Positions 45,863 through 53,859 of a DNA stretch of 53,859 bases are shown here, in pieces. Source of the DNA: Microvirgula aerodenitrificans DSM 15089 (lineage in GTDB: Bacteria > Pseudomonadota > Gammaproteobacteria > Burkholderiales > Aquaspirillaceae); NCBI RefSeq assembly GCF_000620105.1, contig NZ_JHVK01000022.1, forward strand, positions 1 through 53,859, in the 5' to 3' direction. The notes beneath the pieces are model-generated. The model did no database searches. It saw only the letters and a list, made by a program, of their open reading frames with translations, and was not told where the DNA came from. Positions within the stretch are counted from its first letter, which is position 1. Every line of letters begins with the position of its first letter. The position numbers were made by a program, and so were the translations under genes.

Positions 45863-46180
45863 ATGCGCGACGTGCAAGCCGAAATCCGCCAGGTCATCAC
45901 CGAACATCCGGTGGTCCTGTTCATGAAGGGCACCGCCCAGTTCCCGCAGTGCGGCTTCTCCGCCAAGGCGGTGCAGATCGTCAAGGCCTGTGGTGTCGAC
46001 CGCCCGGCCACCGTCAACGTGCTGGAAGACCCGGAAGTCCGTCAGGGCATCAAGGACTTCTCGAACTGGCCGACCATCCCGCAGCTGTACGTGAACGGCG
46101 AGTTCGTCGGCGGCTCGGACATCATGACCGAGCTGTTCCAGTCCGGCGAACTGCAAAAAATGATCGGCGCCGCCGCCTGA
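45863..46180 (+). CDS. grxD: Monothiol glutaredoxin Grx4 (GrxD)
   Basis: A 105-residue CGFS-type monothiol glutaredoxin that binds and transfers [2Fe-2S] clusters with glutathione. The active-site PQCGFS carries Cys30. The glutathione-binding WPTIPQLYVNGEFVGGSDI follows. Length and sequence match E. coli Grx4. It stands alone, with its own promoter-like sequence. Confidence 0.96.
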   Translation: MRDVQAEIRQVITEHPVVLFMKGTAQFPQCGFSAKAVQIVKACGVDRPATVNVLEDPEVRQGIKDFSNWPTIPQLYVNGEFVGGSDIMTELFQSGELQKMIGAAA

Positions 46181-46350
46181 CCCGGGCGGAAGGGGCGAGA
46201 GTCAATACCTTTCGTCCCCATTCCACCAGAGTTTGACTACAAGCTCGCTAGGCAGCCGGGTTTGGCTGTAGAATCCTGCCCCAAGCCAAAATACACCTGT
46301 CGTCCGGCAGCGCACCGCGCTGCCGGTGTTGTATCCGGGGCAAGGAAATC

Positions 46351-46980
46351 ATGAATCTGACCATCGTCAAACATCCGCTGGTGCAGCACAAGCTCGGCTT
46401 GCTGCGCGAAGGCAATATCAGTACCAACAAATTCCGCACGCTGACGCACGAACTCGCCCGTCTGCTGGCTTATGAGGCCACGCGCGATTTCGAGCTCGAA
46501 ACGATCACCATCGACGGCTGGAACGGCCCGATCGAGGTCGAACAGATCAAGGGCAAGAAAGTCACGGTCGTACCGATCCTGCGCGCCGGTCTCGGCATGC
46601 TCGATGGCGTGCTCGACCTGGTGCCCAGCGCCAAGATCAGCGTCGTCGGCCTGTACCGCAACGAGGAAACCCTCGAACCGGTGCCGTACTTCGACAAGTT
46701 CGTCGACGGCCTCGACGAACGCATCGCCCTGATCATCGACCCGATGCTCGCTACCGGCGGCTCGATGGTCGCCACCATCGACCTGCTGAAGCGCAAGGGC
46801 TGCAAGTCGATCAAGGCCATCGTCATGGTCGCCGCGCCCGAAGGCATCAAGGCCGTCACGGCCGTGCATCCGGACGTGCAGATCTTCACCGCGTCGCTCG
46901 ACAGCCATCTGAACGAACATGGCTACATCATCCCCGGCCTCGGCGACGCTGGCGACAAGATCTTCGGCACCAAGGGCTGA
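46351..46980 (+). CDS. upp: Uracil phosphoribosyltransferase
   Basis: A 209-residue salvage enzyme that joins uracil to PRPP to make UMP. The PRPP loop [11 protein letters not shown] lies at about 129-139, and [17 protein letters not shown] forms the C-terminal uracil-binding end. It is followed by the uracil permease gene uraA after 94 bases, an arrangement also seen in E. coli. The gap contains a good terminator that would limit or regulate read-through. Confidence 0.97.
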   Translation: MNLTIVKHPLVQHKLGLLREGNISTNKFRTLTHELARLLAYEATRDFELETITIDGWNGPIEVEQIKGKKVTVVPILRAGLGMLDGVLDLVPSAKISVVGLYRNEETLEPVPYFDKFVDGLDERIALIIDPMLATGGSMVATIDLLKRKGCKSIKAIVMVAAPEGIKAVTAVHPDVQIFTASLDSHLNEHGYIIPGLGDAGDKIFGTKG

Positions 46981-46996
46981 GTGACATGAATCCCGA

Positions 46997-47025
46997 AAAG
47001 GCGACCTCTACAGGTCGCCTTTTTT
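46997..47025 (+). terminator. Intrinsic terminator between upp and uraA
   Basis: An 11-bp stem (46997-47007 with 47012-47022), a short 4-base loop and a T-run, 17 bases after the upp stop. uraA follows in the same direction, so this could be an attenuation point. Confidence 0.8.
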
Positions 47026-47074
47026 ATGAGAGCCCTGTTTTCGGCCCCACGATTGCTCTTCCACGGAGAATTCC

Positions 47075-48316
47075 ATGATTCAACACCTGAAACAAGCGGT
47101 GGCAGGCGCACAAATCCTGTTCGTCGCATTCGGGGCGCTGGTGCTGGTCCCGCTGCTGACCGGCCTGAACCCTGCCATGGCGCTGCTGGGCGGCGGCATT
47201 GGCACCCTGCTGTTCCAACTGTGTACCGGCCGCAAGGTGCCGATCTTCCTCGGTTCCTCGTTCGCCTTTATTGCCCCCATCATCTATGCGACCCAGACCT
47301 GGGGCCTGCCGTCGACCATGTTCGGCCTGTTCGCTGCCGGCTTCATGTACTTCGTGTTCGCCGCGCTGGTGCGCTGGCGCGGCGTCGGCGCCGTGAACAA
47401 GCTGCTGCCGCCGGTGGTCATCGGTCCGGTCATCATGATCATCGGCCTGTCGGTCGCCACCGTGGCCAGCAACATGGCCATGGGTCGCGCCGGTGGCGAG
47501 CAGGTGATCCCGTACGCTGACGCCCTGCTGCTGGCTGCCGTGTCGCTGGCCACCACCATTGTCGTGGCGATCTTCGCCCGCGGCATCTTCCGTCTGGTAC
47601 CGATCCTGTCCGGCGTGATCGTCGGCTATGTCGTCGCCTCGTTCATGGGACTGGTCGACTTCGGCAAGATCGCCGATGCGCCGTGGTTCGCCATGCCGCA
47701 CTTCATCACCCCGGAAGTGAACTGGGCCGCGGCGCTGTTCATGCTGCCGGTCGCCATCGCGCCGGCCATCGAGCATATCGGCGGCGTCATGGCCATTGGC
47801 GGCGTGACCGGAACCGACTACACCAAGACCCCGGGCCTGCACCGCACGCTGGCAGGCGACGGGCTGGGCGTCTGTCTCGCCGGTCTGATCGGCGGCCCGC
47901 CGGTCACCACCTATGCCGAAGTTACCGGCGCGGTGATGATCACCCGCAACTTCAATCCGGTCATCATGACCTGGGCGGCGCTGTTCGCCATCGTGCTGGC
48001 CTTCTTCGGCAAGTTCAATGCGCTGCTGCAGTCGATTCCGATGCCGGTCATGGGCGGCATCATGGTGCTGCTGTTCGGCACCATCGCCAGCATCGGCCTG
48101 AAGACGCTGATCGAATCCAAGGTCGACCTGATGGCGCCGAAGAACCTGGTCATCGTGTCGGTGGTGCTGACCTGCGGTATCGGCGCGCTCGAACTCAAGC
48201 TCGGCAGCTTCACCCTGGTCGGCGTCGGCCTGTGCTCGGTCCTGGCCATCCTGCTGAACTGGATCCTGCCGTCGGCGAAAAGCCACGAAGGCATCAGTGA
48301 AGGGCAGGACGTCTGA
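47075..48316 (+). CDS. uraA: Uracil:H+ symporter UraA
   Basis: A 413-residue nucleobase-ascorbate transporter family permease with 14 membrane segments. VPIFLGSSFAFIAP near 55, the catalytic Glu in APAIEHIGGVMAIG near 233 and GGPPVTTYAEVTGAV near 275 (with a second Glu) match the uracil-binding residues of E. coli UraA. It imports uracil for Upp, encoded just upstream. A long perfect hairpin terminates it. Confidence 0.95.
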   Translation: MIQHLKQAVAGAQILFVAFGALVLVPLLTGLNPAMALLGGGIGTLLFQLCTGRKVPIFLGSSFAFIAPIIYATQTWGLPSTMFGLFAAGFMYFVFAALVRWRGVGAVNKLLPPVVIGPVIMIIGLSVATVASNMAMGRAGGEQVIPYADALLLAAVSLATTIVVAIFARGIFRLVPILSGVIVGYVVASFMGLVDFGKIADAPWFAMPHFITPEVNWAAALFMLPVAIAPAIEHIGGVMAIGGVTGTDYTKTPGLHRTLAGDGLGVCLAGLIGGPPVTTYAEVTGAVMITRNFNPVIMTWAALFAIVLAFFGKFNALLQSIPMPVMGGIMVLLFGTIASIGLKTLIESKVDLMAPKNLVIVSVVLTCGIGALELKLGSFTLVGVGLCSVLAILLNWILPSAKSHEGISEGQDV

Positions 48317-48328
48317 CACCTGCAGACA

Positions 48329-48364
48329 AAAAAGGGGGGAGGCCCGCAAGCCTCCCCCCTTTTT
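48329..48364. terminator. Bidirectional terminator between uraA and narK2
   Basis: A 15-bp perfect stem including G6/C6 and A5/T5 pairs, with a 6-base loop (48344-48349). A- and T-runs on the two sides let it work for both convergent genes. Confidence 0.9.
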
Positions 48365-48384
48365 GCATTTTCAGTTTCCTGCCA

Positions 48385-49758
48385 TCAGCACGGCACATCC
48401 GCATTGCGACGCGCGTAGTACCACCAGTTGACCAGCAGGCAGCTCAGGTAGAAGCCGATGAACGCGTACAGCGCCGCATCGACCCCGCCGGTCATCGCGA
48501 TCGAGGTACCAAAGCTCTTCGGGATGAAGAAGCCGCCATAGGCGCCAACCGCTGCCGAGAAGCCCAGCACCGCAGCCGATTCCTTAGTGGCTTCGGCACG
48601 GGCAGCGGTAACCGACGACGGCGTCCGCCGCTCATGGAAGGTCTGGAAGATCACCGGCACCTGCATGAAGGTCGAACCGTTGCCGACACCGGTCAGCGCG
48701 AACAGCGCCAGGAAGCTGCCGAGGAACAGGCTGAAGCTGCCGCCGGCACCATGCTGAGGCAACGCCGCCAGCACACCGAACACGGCAACAATCATCAGCA
48801 CAAAGGTCCACTGCGTGACCCGCGCACCGCCGAGCTTGTCCGAGATCCAGCCGCCAAGCGGACGGGCCAGTGCGCCGACCAGCGGGCCGAGGAAGGCGAA
48901 GCGGGTCGGGTCGACATCAGGGAACTGGCCCTTGATCAGCAGCGGGAAACCGGCCGAGAAACCGATGAACGAGCCGAAGGTACCGACATACAGCCAGCAC
49001 ATCAGCCAGTTGTGCTTGCGGCGGAAAATCACAGCCTGGTCGGAGAACGAAGCCTTGGCGTCGGCGATGTCATTCATGCCGAACCACGATGCCAGCGTCG
49101 ACAGCACGATGAACGGCACCCAGATAAAGCCGGCATTCTGCAGCCAGACCATCTTGCTGACGTCGCCCTTGATCCAGGTCTGCCCTTCGCCGCCCAGGGC
49201 GCCGAACACACCGACGGTCATCACCAGCGGCACGATGAACTGCATCACCGACACGCCAAGGTTGCCGAGACCGGCGTTCAGGCCCAGCGCCGTGCCCTTT
49301 TCCGCCTTGGGGAAGAAGAAGCTGATATTGGCCATCGACGAGCTGAAGTTGCCGCCGCCAAAGCCGCACAGCAGCGCCAGTACCAGCATCGTGGTGTAGC
49401 TGGTGCTGGCATCCTGCACCGCATAACCGATGCCGATGGCCGGAATCAGCAGCGTCGCGGTGGACAGCGCGGTCCAGCGCCGGCCGCCGAACACCGGCAC
49501 CATGAACGAGTAGAAAATCCGCAGTGTGGCACCGGACAGCGACGGCAGCGCCGCCAGCCAGAACAGCTGGTTCTGCGAGTAGTTGAAGCCGATATTCGGC
49601 AGGTTGACCACCAGGATGCTCCACAGTACCCAGATGGCGAACGCCAGCAGCAGGGCGGGAATGGAGATCCACAGATTGCGGCGGGCAACCGCCTTGCCGG
49701 TGGACTGCCAGAAGTCGGTGTTTTCCGGCTCCCAGCGCTTCAGTACGTATTCAGCCAT
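48385..49758 (-). CDS. narK: NarK2-type nitrate/nitrite transporter
   Basis: A 457-residue major facilitator protein with 12 membrane segments. The nitrate signature glycine-rich helices are present: LCGFGGGNFSSSMANISFFFPKAEKG in the first half and LTGVGNGSTFMQVP in the second. The conserved substrate Arg occurs in TLRIFYSF. The N-terminus MAEYVLKRWEPENTDFW is typical of the NarK2 branch (nitrate/nitrite antiport). It lies 25 bases after narK1, and the ribosome site GAGAGA precedes its ATG. narGHJI does not follow; a terminator and convergent uraA do. Confidence 0.92.
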   Translation of the reverse strand: MAEYVLKRWEPENTDFWQSTGKAVARRNLWISIPALLLAFAIWVLWSILVVNLPNIGFNYSQNQLFWLAALPSLSGATLRIFYSFMVPVFGGRRWTALSTATLLIPAIGIGYAVQDASTSYTTMLVLALLCGFGGGNFSSSMANISFFFPKAEKGTALGLNAGLGNLGVSVMQFIVPLVMTVGVFGALGGEGQTWIKGDVSKMVWLQNAGFIWVPFIVLSTLASWFGMNDIADAKASFSDQAVIFRRKHNWLMCWLYVGTFGSFIGFSAGFPLLIKGQFPDVDPTRFAFLGPLVGALARPLGGWISDKLGGARVTQWTFVLMIVAVFGVLAALPQHGAGGSFSLFLGSFLALFALTGVGNGSTFMQVPVIFQTFHERRTPSSVTAARAEATKESAAVLGFSAAVGAYGGFFIPKSFGTSIAMTGGVDAALYAFIGFYLSCLLVNWWYYARRNADVPC

Positions 49759-49783
49759 GGCAAATCTCTCTTCAATGGGGCGA

Positions 49784-51031
49784 TCAGGCAGCGGCGCGGG
49801 CGGCTTCCAGCTCGCGGGCGAGCGGTTTGAACGAGTAGTGCATCCAGACCAGTGACACGGCAGCGGTGCCGTACAGCAGCATGAAGCAGCTGGAGCGAAT
49901 GCCGGTCAGGTCGACCAGCGCACCGAACAGGATCGGCAGGATGAAGCCGCCGAGACCGCCGGCCAGCCCGACCACGCCGGAAACGGCGCCGATGTTGTCG
50001 GTGAAATCATCGGAGATGAACTTGAACACCGACGCCTTGCCGACGGCCATGGCGATCCCGGCCACGAACATCACGCCGGTGAACAGCCACGAATTCAGGC
50101 CGATATGCAGCGACTGCGGGCCGTTGATGGTGGCGATCACCATCTCCGTCTGCGGATAGGACAGGATGAAGAAGCACGCCAGCAGCACCCACATCACCCA
50201 CCAGGTGGTCTTGTAGGCCCCGATGCGGTCGCTCATCCAGCCGCCGATGGCACGCAGCACACCGCCCGGCAGCGAGAAGCAGGCGGCGAGGAAGGCCGCG
50301 TGCTTGATATCGAAGCCGTACTCGCCGACGTAGTACTTGGTCATCCACAGCGACAGACCGACATAGCCGCCGAACACCACCGAGTAGTACTGGCTGTAGC
50401 GCCAGACGCGCGGGTCCTTCAGCACTTTCAGCTGTTCGGCCACCGTTACGCCCTTGCCGACCACGTGCTTCGGATCATGGAAGCTGAAGCACCAGAACAG
50501 GAGCGCCGTTACCAGCATCACGCCGGCGTACACCTTCGGCACCAGGGTCCAGCCGGCAGCGGCGATCAGGGCCGGTGCCACGAATTTGTTGACGGCGGCA
50601 CCGGAGTTGCCGGCCCCGAACACCCCCATGGCCAGCCCCTGCTGGTCGCGGCGGAACCAGCGCGCAACATACGGAGTGCCAACCGAGAACGTGCCGCCGG
50701 CCAGACCGATGAACAGGCCGATCACGATGAAATGCCAGTAGGCGGTCGCATACTCCATCACGTAGATGGGGATGACCGTGGACAGCATCAGGATGAACAT
50801 GACGATGCGACCGCCAAAGCGGTCGGTCCACATGCCGAGCGGCACGCGGATCAGGGAACCGGACAGGACCGGCGTGGCCGCCAGAATGCCGAACTCGGTC
50901 TCGTTGAGCCCGAGCTGCTGCTTCAACGGAATGCCGACCACACCCAGCATCATCCACACCATGAAACAGACGGTAAACGACCAGGTGCTCGACGCCAGTA
51001 CCGCATATTGCTTGTATCGTTGCGAAGCCAT
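49784..51031 (-). CDS. narK: NarK1-type nitrate/H+ symporter
   Basis: A 415-residue major facilitator protein of the NarK1 branch, thought to bring nitrate in with protons before nitrite is available for exchange. The first glycine-rich motif is GLAGGTFSVGTPYVARWF, the second GIAMAVGKASVFKFI, and the substrate Arg lies in GSLIRVPLGMW. It is the first gene of a narK1-narK2 pair; in some denitrifiers the two are fused into one protein. GAGAGG precedes the ATG at 51031. Two AKRRGTA-type NarL heptamers lie upstream. Confidence 0.92.
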   Translation of the reverse strand: MASQRYKQYAVLASSTWSFTVCFMVWMMLGVVGIPLKQQLGLNETEFGILAATPVLSGSLIRVPLGMWTDRFGGRIVMFILMLSTVIPIYVMEYATAYWHFIVIGLFIGLAGGTFSVGTPYVARWFRRDQQGLAMGVFGAGNSGAAVNKFVAPALIAAAGWTLVPKVYAGVMLVTALLFWCFSFHDPKHVVGKGVTVAEQLKVLKDPRVWRYSQYYSVVFGGYVGLSLWMTKYYVGEYGFDIKHAAFLAACFSLPGGVLRAIGGWMSDRIGAYKTTWWVMWVLLACFFILSYPQTEMVIATINGPQSLHIGLNSWLFTGVMFVAGIAMAVGKASVFKFISDDFTDNIGAVSGVVGLAGGLGGFILPILFGALVDLTGIRSSCFMLLYGTAAVSLVWMHYSFKPLARELEAARAAA

Positions 51032-51149
51032 TTCTGGGCCTCTCCCTACCGGGAATGGGGTTTTTGACCTGAGCGAGTCTATGCCTGCACCAGATCGGCC
51101 CCCATTCCCCGGAAGGTGTGACAGACAGTGAATTCGGGCTAGTTATATA

Positions 51150-51186
51150 TACTCCTTTGGAGCTATTCGACGCCGCCGGTACCCCT
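51150..51186. promoter_or_regulatory. Two NarL-heptamer-like motifs upstream of narK1
   Basis: TACTCCT (51150-51156) and TACCCCT (51180-51186) both fit TACYYMT, in the same orientation, about 120-155 bases upstream of the narK1 ATG. NarXL is encoded in the same window. No FNR site (TTGAT-N4-ATCAA) is visible. Short motifs in GC-rich DNA can occur by chance. Confidence 0.3.
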
Positions 51187-51259
51187 GGCCGGGTGCGGAC
51201 AATGATCCCCCAGCCGCAATGGTGTAAAATCCGGCACAATTTTCAGCCAGAGGCCCGCC

Positions 51260-51826
51260 ATGAGCATCAAATCGGACAAGTGGATTCGCCGGATGGCGGA
51301 AGAGCACGACATGATCTCCCCGTTCGAGCCGGACCTGGTCCGTCAGGTGAACGGGCAGAAGGTCATCTCTTTCGGGACGTCCAGCTACGGCTACGACATC
51401 CGCTGCGCCGACGAATTCAAGGTCTTCACCAATATCAATTCGACCGTGGTCGATCCGAAGAACTTCGACGAAAAATGCTTCGTCGACATCAAGGGCGACT
51501 ACTGCATCATCCCGCCGAACTCGTTTGCGCTGGCGCGCACGGTCGAGTACTTCCGCATTCCGCGCAAGGTGCTGACGGTCTGCCTCGGCAAATCGACCTA
51601 TGCGCGCTGCGGCATCGTGGTCAACGTGACGCCGTTCGAGCCGGAATGGGAAGGCTATGTGACGCTGGAGTTCTCCAACACCACGCCGCTGCCGGCCAAG
51701 ATCTACGCCAACGAAGGCATCGCCCAGGTGCTGTTCTTCGAGAGCGACGAAGAGTGCGAAGTGTCGTACAAGGACCGCGACGGCAAGTACATGGGCCAGC
51801 ACGGCGTGACCCTGCCGCGCCCCTGA
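51260..51826 (+). CDS. dcd: dCTP deaminase
   Basis: A 188-residue trimeric enzyme that deaminates dCTP to dUTP, the main source of dUMP for thymidylate synthesis. The SSYGYDIR motif lies near 41-48, GKSTYARCG near 110-118 and the catalytic Glu in [10 protein letters not shown] (about 135-144), all as in E. coli Dcd. An AGAGG ribosome site precedes the ATG. dgt, also a dNTP-pool enzyme, follows after a terminator. Confidence 0.96.
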   Translation: MSIKSDKWIRRMAEEHDMISPFEPDLVRQVNGQKVISFGTSSYGYDIRCADEFKVFTNINSTVVDPKNFDEKCFVDIKGDYCIIPPNSFALARTVEYFRIPRKVLTVCLGKSTYARCGIVVNVTPFEPEWEGYVTLEFSNTTPLPAKIYANEGIAQVLFFESDEECEVSYKDRDGKYMGQHGVTLPRP

Positions 51827-51979
51827 GCGGCATCGGCGCGACGGACGGTGCGGCGTTTCGCTCGACTTCCGTCCGCCATGGTCTAACTTTGATGCTGGTG
51901 GATCCGGATCCGCCCCGGCCCTGCCCGTCACCGGCACGGCCGGCACCGGGATCCGCCATCTCCAGACGTCATTGCATTG

Positions 51980-52017
51980 GAGCGTTGCAGTCCCCCTTGC
52001 TGCGGCGCTCTTTTTTT
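51980..52017 (+). terminator. Intrinsic terminator after dcd
   Basis: An 11-bp stem with two G-U pairs (51980-51990 with 52000-52010) and a T7 run, about 150 bases after the dcd stop. It lies within the 253-base dcd-dgt gap, which also holds a GGATCCGGATCC palindromic stretch and no supported ORF. Confidence 0.8.
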
Positions 52018-52079
52018 GCCCGCTCGTCACGCACCGCCTATGATCGGAACCATCGTCATTCCCTGTCAGGCCCGATCAG

Positions 52080-53432
52080 ATGGCAACCGTCATGCAATGG
52101 GAGCAACTGCTCTCCACCCGCCGTTTCAAGCATGTCGACGGTCGCATCGAGCCCAGCCGGTCCCTGCCGGGCGAGCCGGATGCCGGGCTGCGCAGCGACT
52201 TCCATGTCGACCACGACCGGGTGGTGTTCTCGAGCGCCTTCCGCCGGCTGGGACGCAAGACCCAGGTTCACCCGCTGGCCCAGAACGACCATACCCATAA
52301 CCGGCTGACGCACAGCGTCGAAGTCGCCTGCGTCGGCCGCAGCCTCGGCAACCGCGTCGGCGCCATGCTGGCCATGGACAACCGGCTGCCGGCCGGCTAC
52401 TCGGCCTTCGATATCGGCGCCATCGTCCAGGTCGCCTGCCTCGCCCACGACATCGGCAATCCGCCATTCGGCCATACCGGCGAGGATGCACTGCGGGTCT
52501 GGTTCCGCCATCCGGACCATGCGCGCTATCTGGTCGGGCTCAGCGATGCCGAGCGCCAGGACATCCAGACCTTCGAGGGCAATGCGCACAGCCTGCGCAT
52601 GGTGTCGTCACTGGAGATGTACGGCCGTGAAGGCGGCATGCGCCTGACTTCGGCCTCACTCGGCGCACTGACCAAGTATCCGTGGACCTCGGACACCTTT
52701 CCGGCACGCGGCAAGTTCAACCTGTATCGCTCCGAACTCGATTACTTCGCGGCCGTGGCCACCGAACTCGGGCTGCCCCGGCACGGGCAGCATCACTGGG
52801 CACGCCATCCGCTGGTCTACCTGATGGAAGCGGCGGACGACATCTGCTACGCGATTCTCGACCTGGAAGACGCCGTCGAAATCGACATCATCGATGTGCG
52901 GGAATTCGAAGCGCTGCTGACGCCACTGGCCGAAATCGACCGTGTCTGGAGCACCGACGACCCGCGGCAGAAGTGCGCGATGCTGCGCGGCATGGCCGTC
53001 GGCAAGTGCGTCAGCAATGTCGCCGACCGCTTCATGGCCCACCACGATGCGCTGCTCGACGGTGAATTCGCGGCCAAGGACCTGCTGGCGGTCTGCACCG
53101 GGCGGGTCAGCGATGCGCTGAGTGCAGCCAAGGAACTGGCCAGCCGCAAGGTCTACCGCCACCCGAGCAAACTGGTCACCGAAATTGCCGCCTACCCGTG
53201 CCTGGCCACCCTGCTGGATATTCTTGTCCCGTCCGCCCATGCGTATATCAGCCATCCCCAGCGGACACTCAGCCCGCGCGACGCGACCCACCTGGCGCTG
53301 CTGACGCCAAGGCTGGAAGCGGATGATTCGCTGTATCAGGCCTACATGAAGATCCTCGATTTCATCGGCGGCATGACCGACAACCATGCGGCGCGGCTGG
53401 CGCGGCAATTGTCCGGCGTCGGGCTGGTCTGA
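52080..53432 (+). CDS. dgt: Deoxyguanosinetriphosphate triphosphohydrolase (dGTPase)
   Basis: A 450-residue HD-domain enzyme that hydrolyses dGTP to deoxyguanosine and triphosphate, tuning dNTP pools. The metal-binding HD set is visible as His78 (NRLTHSVEVA) and His123-Asp124 (LAHDIGNPPFGHTGE). The N-terminal RSDFHVDHDRVVFSSAFRRLGRKTQV and the central FEGNAHSLR are family signatures. ATG at 52080 is assumed; ATG at 52092 (MQWEQLL) is equally plausible and neither has a clear ribosome site. It converges on the rRNA operon. Confidence 0.93.
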   Translation: MATVMQWEQLLSTRRFKHVDGRIEPSRSLPGEPDAGLRSDFHVDHDRVVFSSAFRRLGRKTQVHPLAQNDHTHNRLTHSVEVACVGRSLGNRVGAMLAMDNRLPAGYSAFDIGAIVQVACLAHDIGNPPFGHTGEDALRVWFRHPDHARYLVGLSDAERQDIQTFEGNAHSLRMVSSLEMYGREGGMRLTSASLGALTKYPWTSDTFPARGKFNLYRSELDYFAAVATELGLPRHGQHHWARHPLVYLMEAADDICYAILDLEDAVEIDIIDVREFEALLTPLAEIDRVWSTDDPRQKCAMLRGMAVGKCVSNVADRFMAHHDALLDGEFAAKDLLAVCTGRVSDALSAAKELASRKVYRHPSKLVTEIAAYPCLATLLDILVPSAHAYISHPQRTLSPRDATHLALLTPRLEADDSLYQAYMKILDFIGGMTDNHAARLARQLSGVGLV

Positions 53433-53496
53433 GAATGCCCGGCAGCCGCTAACCGGTATTGGGCATTCATCTCATCCTGACAGGCAGCGAGCCATG

Positions 53497-53531
53497 AAAG
53501 AAGCCCCCGTGCATGGCACGGGGGCTTCTTT
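53497..53531. terminator. Tandem terminator copy 1 between dgt and the rRNA operon
   Basis: A 13-bp stem (53500-53512 with 53516-53528), extended by A/T pairs, with a 3-base loop. It can end both dgt (plus) and the rRNA operon (minus), and is a diverged repeat of the hairpin at 53566-53594. Confidence 0.85.
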
Positions 53532-53565
53532 GCGTATCCGTCACGATCGCCACGCACCAATGAAA

Positions 53566-53594
53566 GAAGCCCTCGTACAGGGTACGAGGGCTTC
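53566..53594 (-). terminator. Tandem terminator copy 2, first terminator after 5S rRNA
   Basis: A 13-bp perfect stem (53566-53578 with 53582-53594) with a 3-base loop, followed on the minus strand by CTTTCATT. It lies 9 bases after the 5S gene in its direction of transcription. Confidence 0.88.
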
Positions 53595-53603
53595 AGTATA
53601 GGA

Positions 53604-53718
53604 CCTGGCGGTGACCTACTTTCGCATGGGCAAGTGCCACACTATCATCGGCGCAAAGCAGTTTCACGGTCCTGTTCGGGATGGGAAGGGGTGGTTCCCG
53701 CTCGCTATGGCCGCCAGG
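53604..53718 (-). rRNA. rrf: 5S ribosomal RNA
   Basis: On the minus strand the sequence starts CCTGGCGGCCATAGCGAGCG and contains the universal CCACCCCTTCCCATCCCGAA segment. It then passes through the AACTGCTTTGCGCCGATGATAGTG arm and ends CACCGCCAGG. The 5' and 3' ends pair. The ~115-base length fits betaproteobacterial 5S rRNA. It is the last gene of an rRNA operon that enters from the right edge. Confidence 0.96.
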
Positions 53719-53829
53719 GTAAAAGGTTGGTCGCCGGGACTTATCCCAACAACCAGAAACAGAAGAAGCAACAACTTCAAGTCAGATTTTGCGTATCGCT
53801 CGCTCACACAGCCGAATGTCTCGACTTAT
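53719..53829 (-). other. 23S-5S rRNA spacer
   Basis: About 110 bases between the 23S 3' end and the 5S gene. No tRNA-like sequence is visible. It carries ordinary processing-stem type sequence. Confidence 0.7.
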
Positions 53830-53859
53830 AGGATCAAGCCGCACGGGCAATTAGTATCG
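53830..53859 (-). rRNA. rrl: 23S ribosomal RNA, 3' terminal bases only
   Basis: On the minus strand the edge reads CGATACTAATTGCCCGTGCG and then GGCTTGATCCT. This corresponds to the conserved ACTAAT...GGCTT 3' end of bacterial 23S rRNA. Only about 30 bases lie in the window; the exact 3' end is approximate. Confidence 0.85.

Noticed and set aside
51032-51259. FNR site for narK1
   Set aside because: No TTGAT-N4-ATCAA or close variant is present; TTGACCTGAGCGAG near 51064 matches only one half.
51260-53432. dcd plus dgt as an anti-phage nucleotide-depletion system
   Set aside because: Both are full-length housekeeping types, separated by a terminator and 253 bases, and have no other defence genes nearby.
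53719-53829. tRNA gene in the 23S-5S spacer
   Set aside because: There is no cloverleaf, T-loop consensus (GTTCRA) or CCA-compatible acceptor stem.

Overview
The window is a stretch of bacterial chromosome, about 65 % GC by eye, packed with housekeeping genes and free of recognisable insertion sequences, prophage genes or CRISPR arrays. Several features point to a betaproteobacterium, most likely of the Neisseriales/Chromobacteriaceae type. These are the order yceD-rpmF-plsX-fabH-fabD-fabG-acpP-fabF, an S-adenosylhomocysteine riboswitch in front of ahcY, aerobic ubiquinone genes (ubiB, ubiJ) next to hda, and NarX/NarL with NarK1 and NarK2 for nitrate respiration. The genus is inference from memory of gene orders and was not tested by a search.

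Layout. 1-2.1 kb: a Fur-boxed ferrous/ferric iron uptake pair (efeU and a truncated efeM/efeO) with an orphan HigA-like regulator upstream. 2.4-8.3 kb: metabolite transport and stress genes (cycA, a catalytically odd SDR with a divergent LysR regulator, a SIMPL-domain protein, a glutathione transferase, azlCD). 8.3-9.9 kb: ahcY and its riboswitch. 9.9-16.6 kb (minus strand): the fatty-acid/phospholipid initiation cluster led by yceD and rpmF. 16.7-19.2 kb (plus strand): maf/yceF, an RsmI-like methyltransferase and a THUMP-domain rRNA methyltransferase. 19.3-27.9 kb (plus): a secreted C69 dipeptidase, a MarC membrane protein, a two-gene RND efflux pump, a YjiK-like protein and hemE. 28.3-30.5 kb: priA behind a DnaA-box-containing intergenic region.

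30.5-34.8 kb (minus) reads as one operon, moaA-can-narX-narL, joining molybdenum cofactor synthesis, carbonic anhydrase and nitrate sensing. 34.9-38.5 kb (minus): ubiB, ubiJ, a HAD phosphatase and hda. 38.5-44.2 kb: perM (minus) divergent from purM-purN, a DUF3108 protein and an RsmB-like methyltransferase. 44.4-48.3 kb (plus): a CLC-type chloride channel homologue, grxD, upp and uraA. 48.4-51.0 kb (minus): narK1-narK2. 51.3-53.4 kb (plus): dcd and dgt. The right edge enters an rRNA operon read on the minus strand: the 3' tip of 23S rRNA, 5S rRNA and two tandem terminators.

The most functionally coherent theme is nitrate respiration: NarXL sensing, MoaA for the molybdenum cofactor of nitrate reductase, and the two NarK transporters, although narGHJI itself is not in the window. 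I did not find a clear undescribed system. The most interesting signals are regulatory or structural: the moaA-can-narXL arrangement, the DnaA boxes before priA, the SDR lacking its catalytic Tyr/Lys, a G9 run inside hemE, the apparent frameshift in the HigA-like gene and several unexplained inverted repeats.
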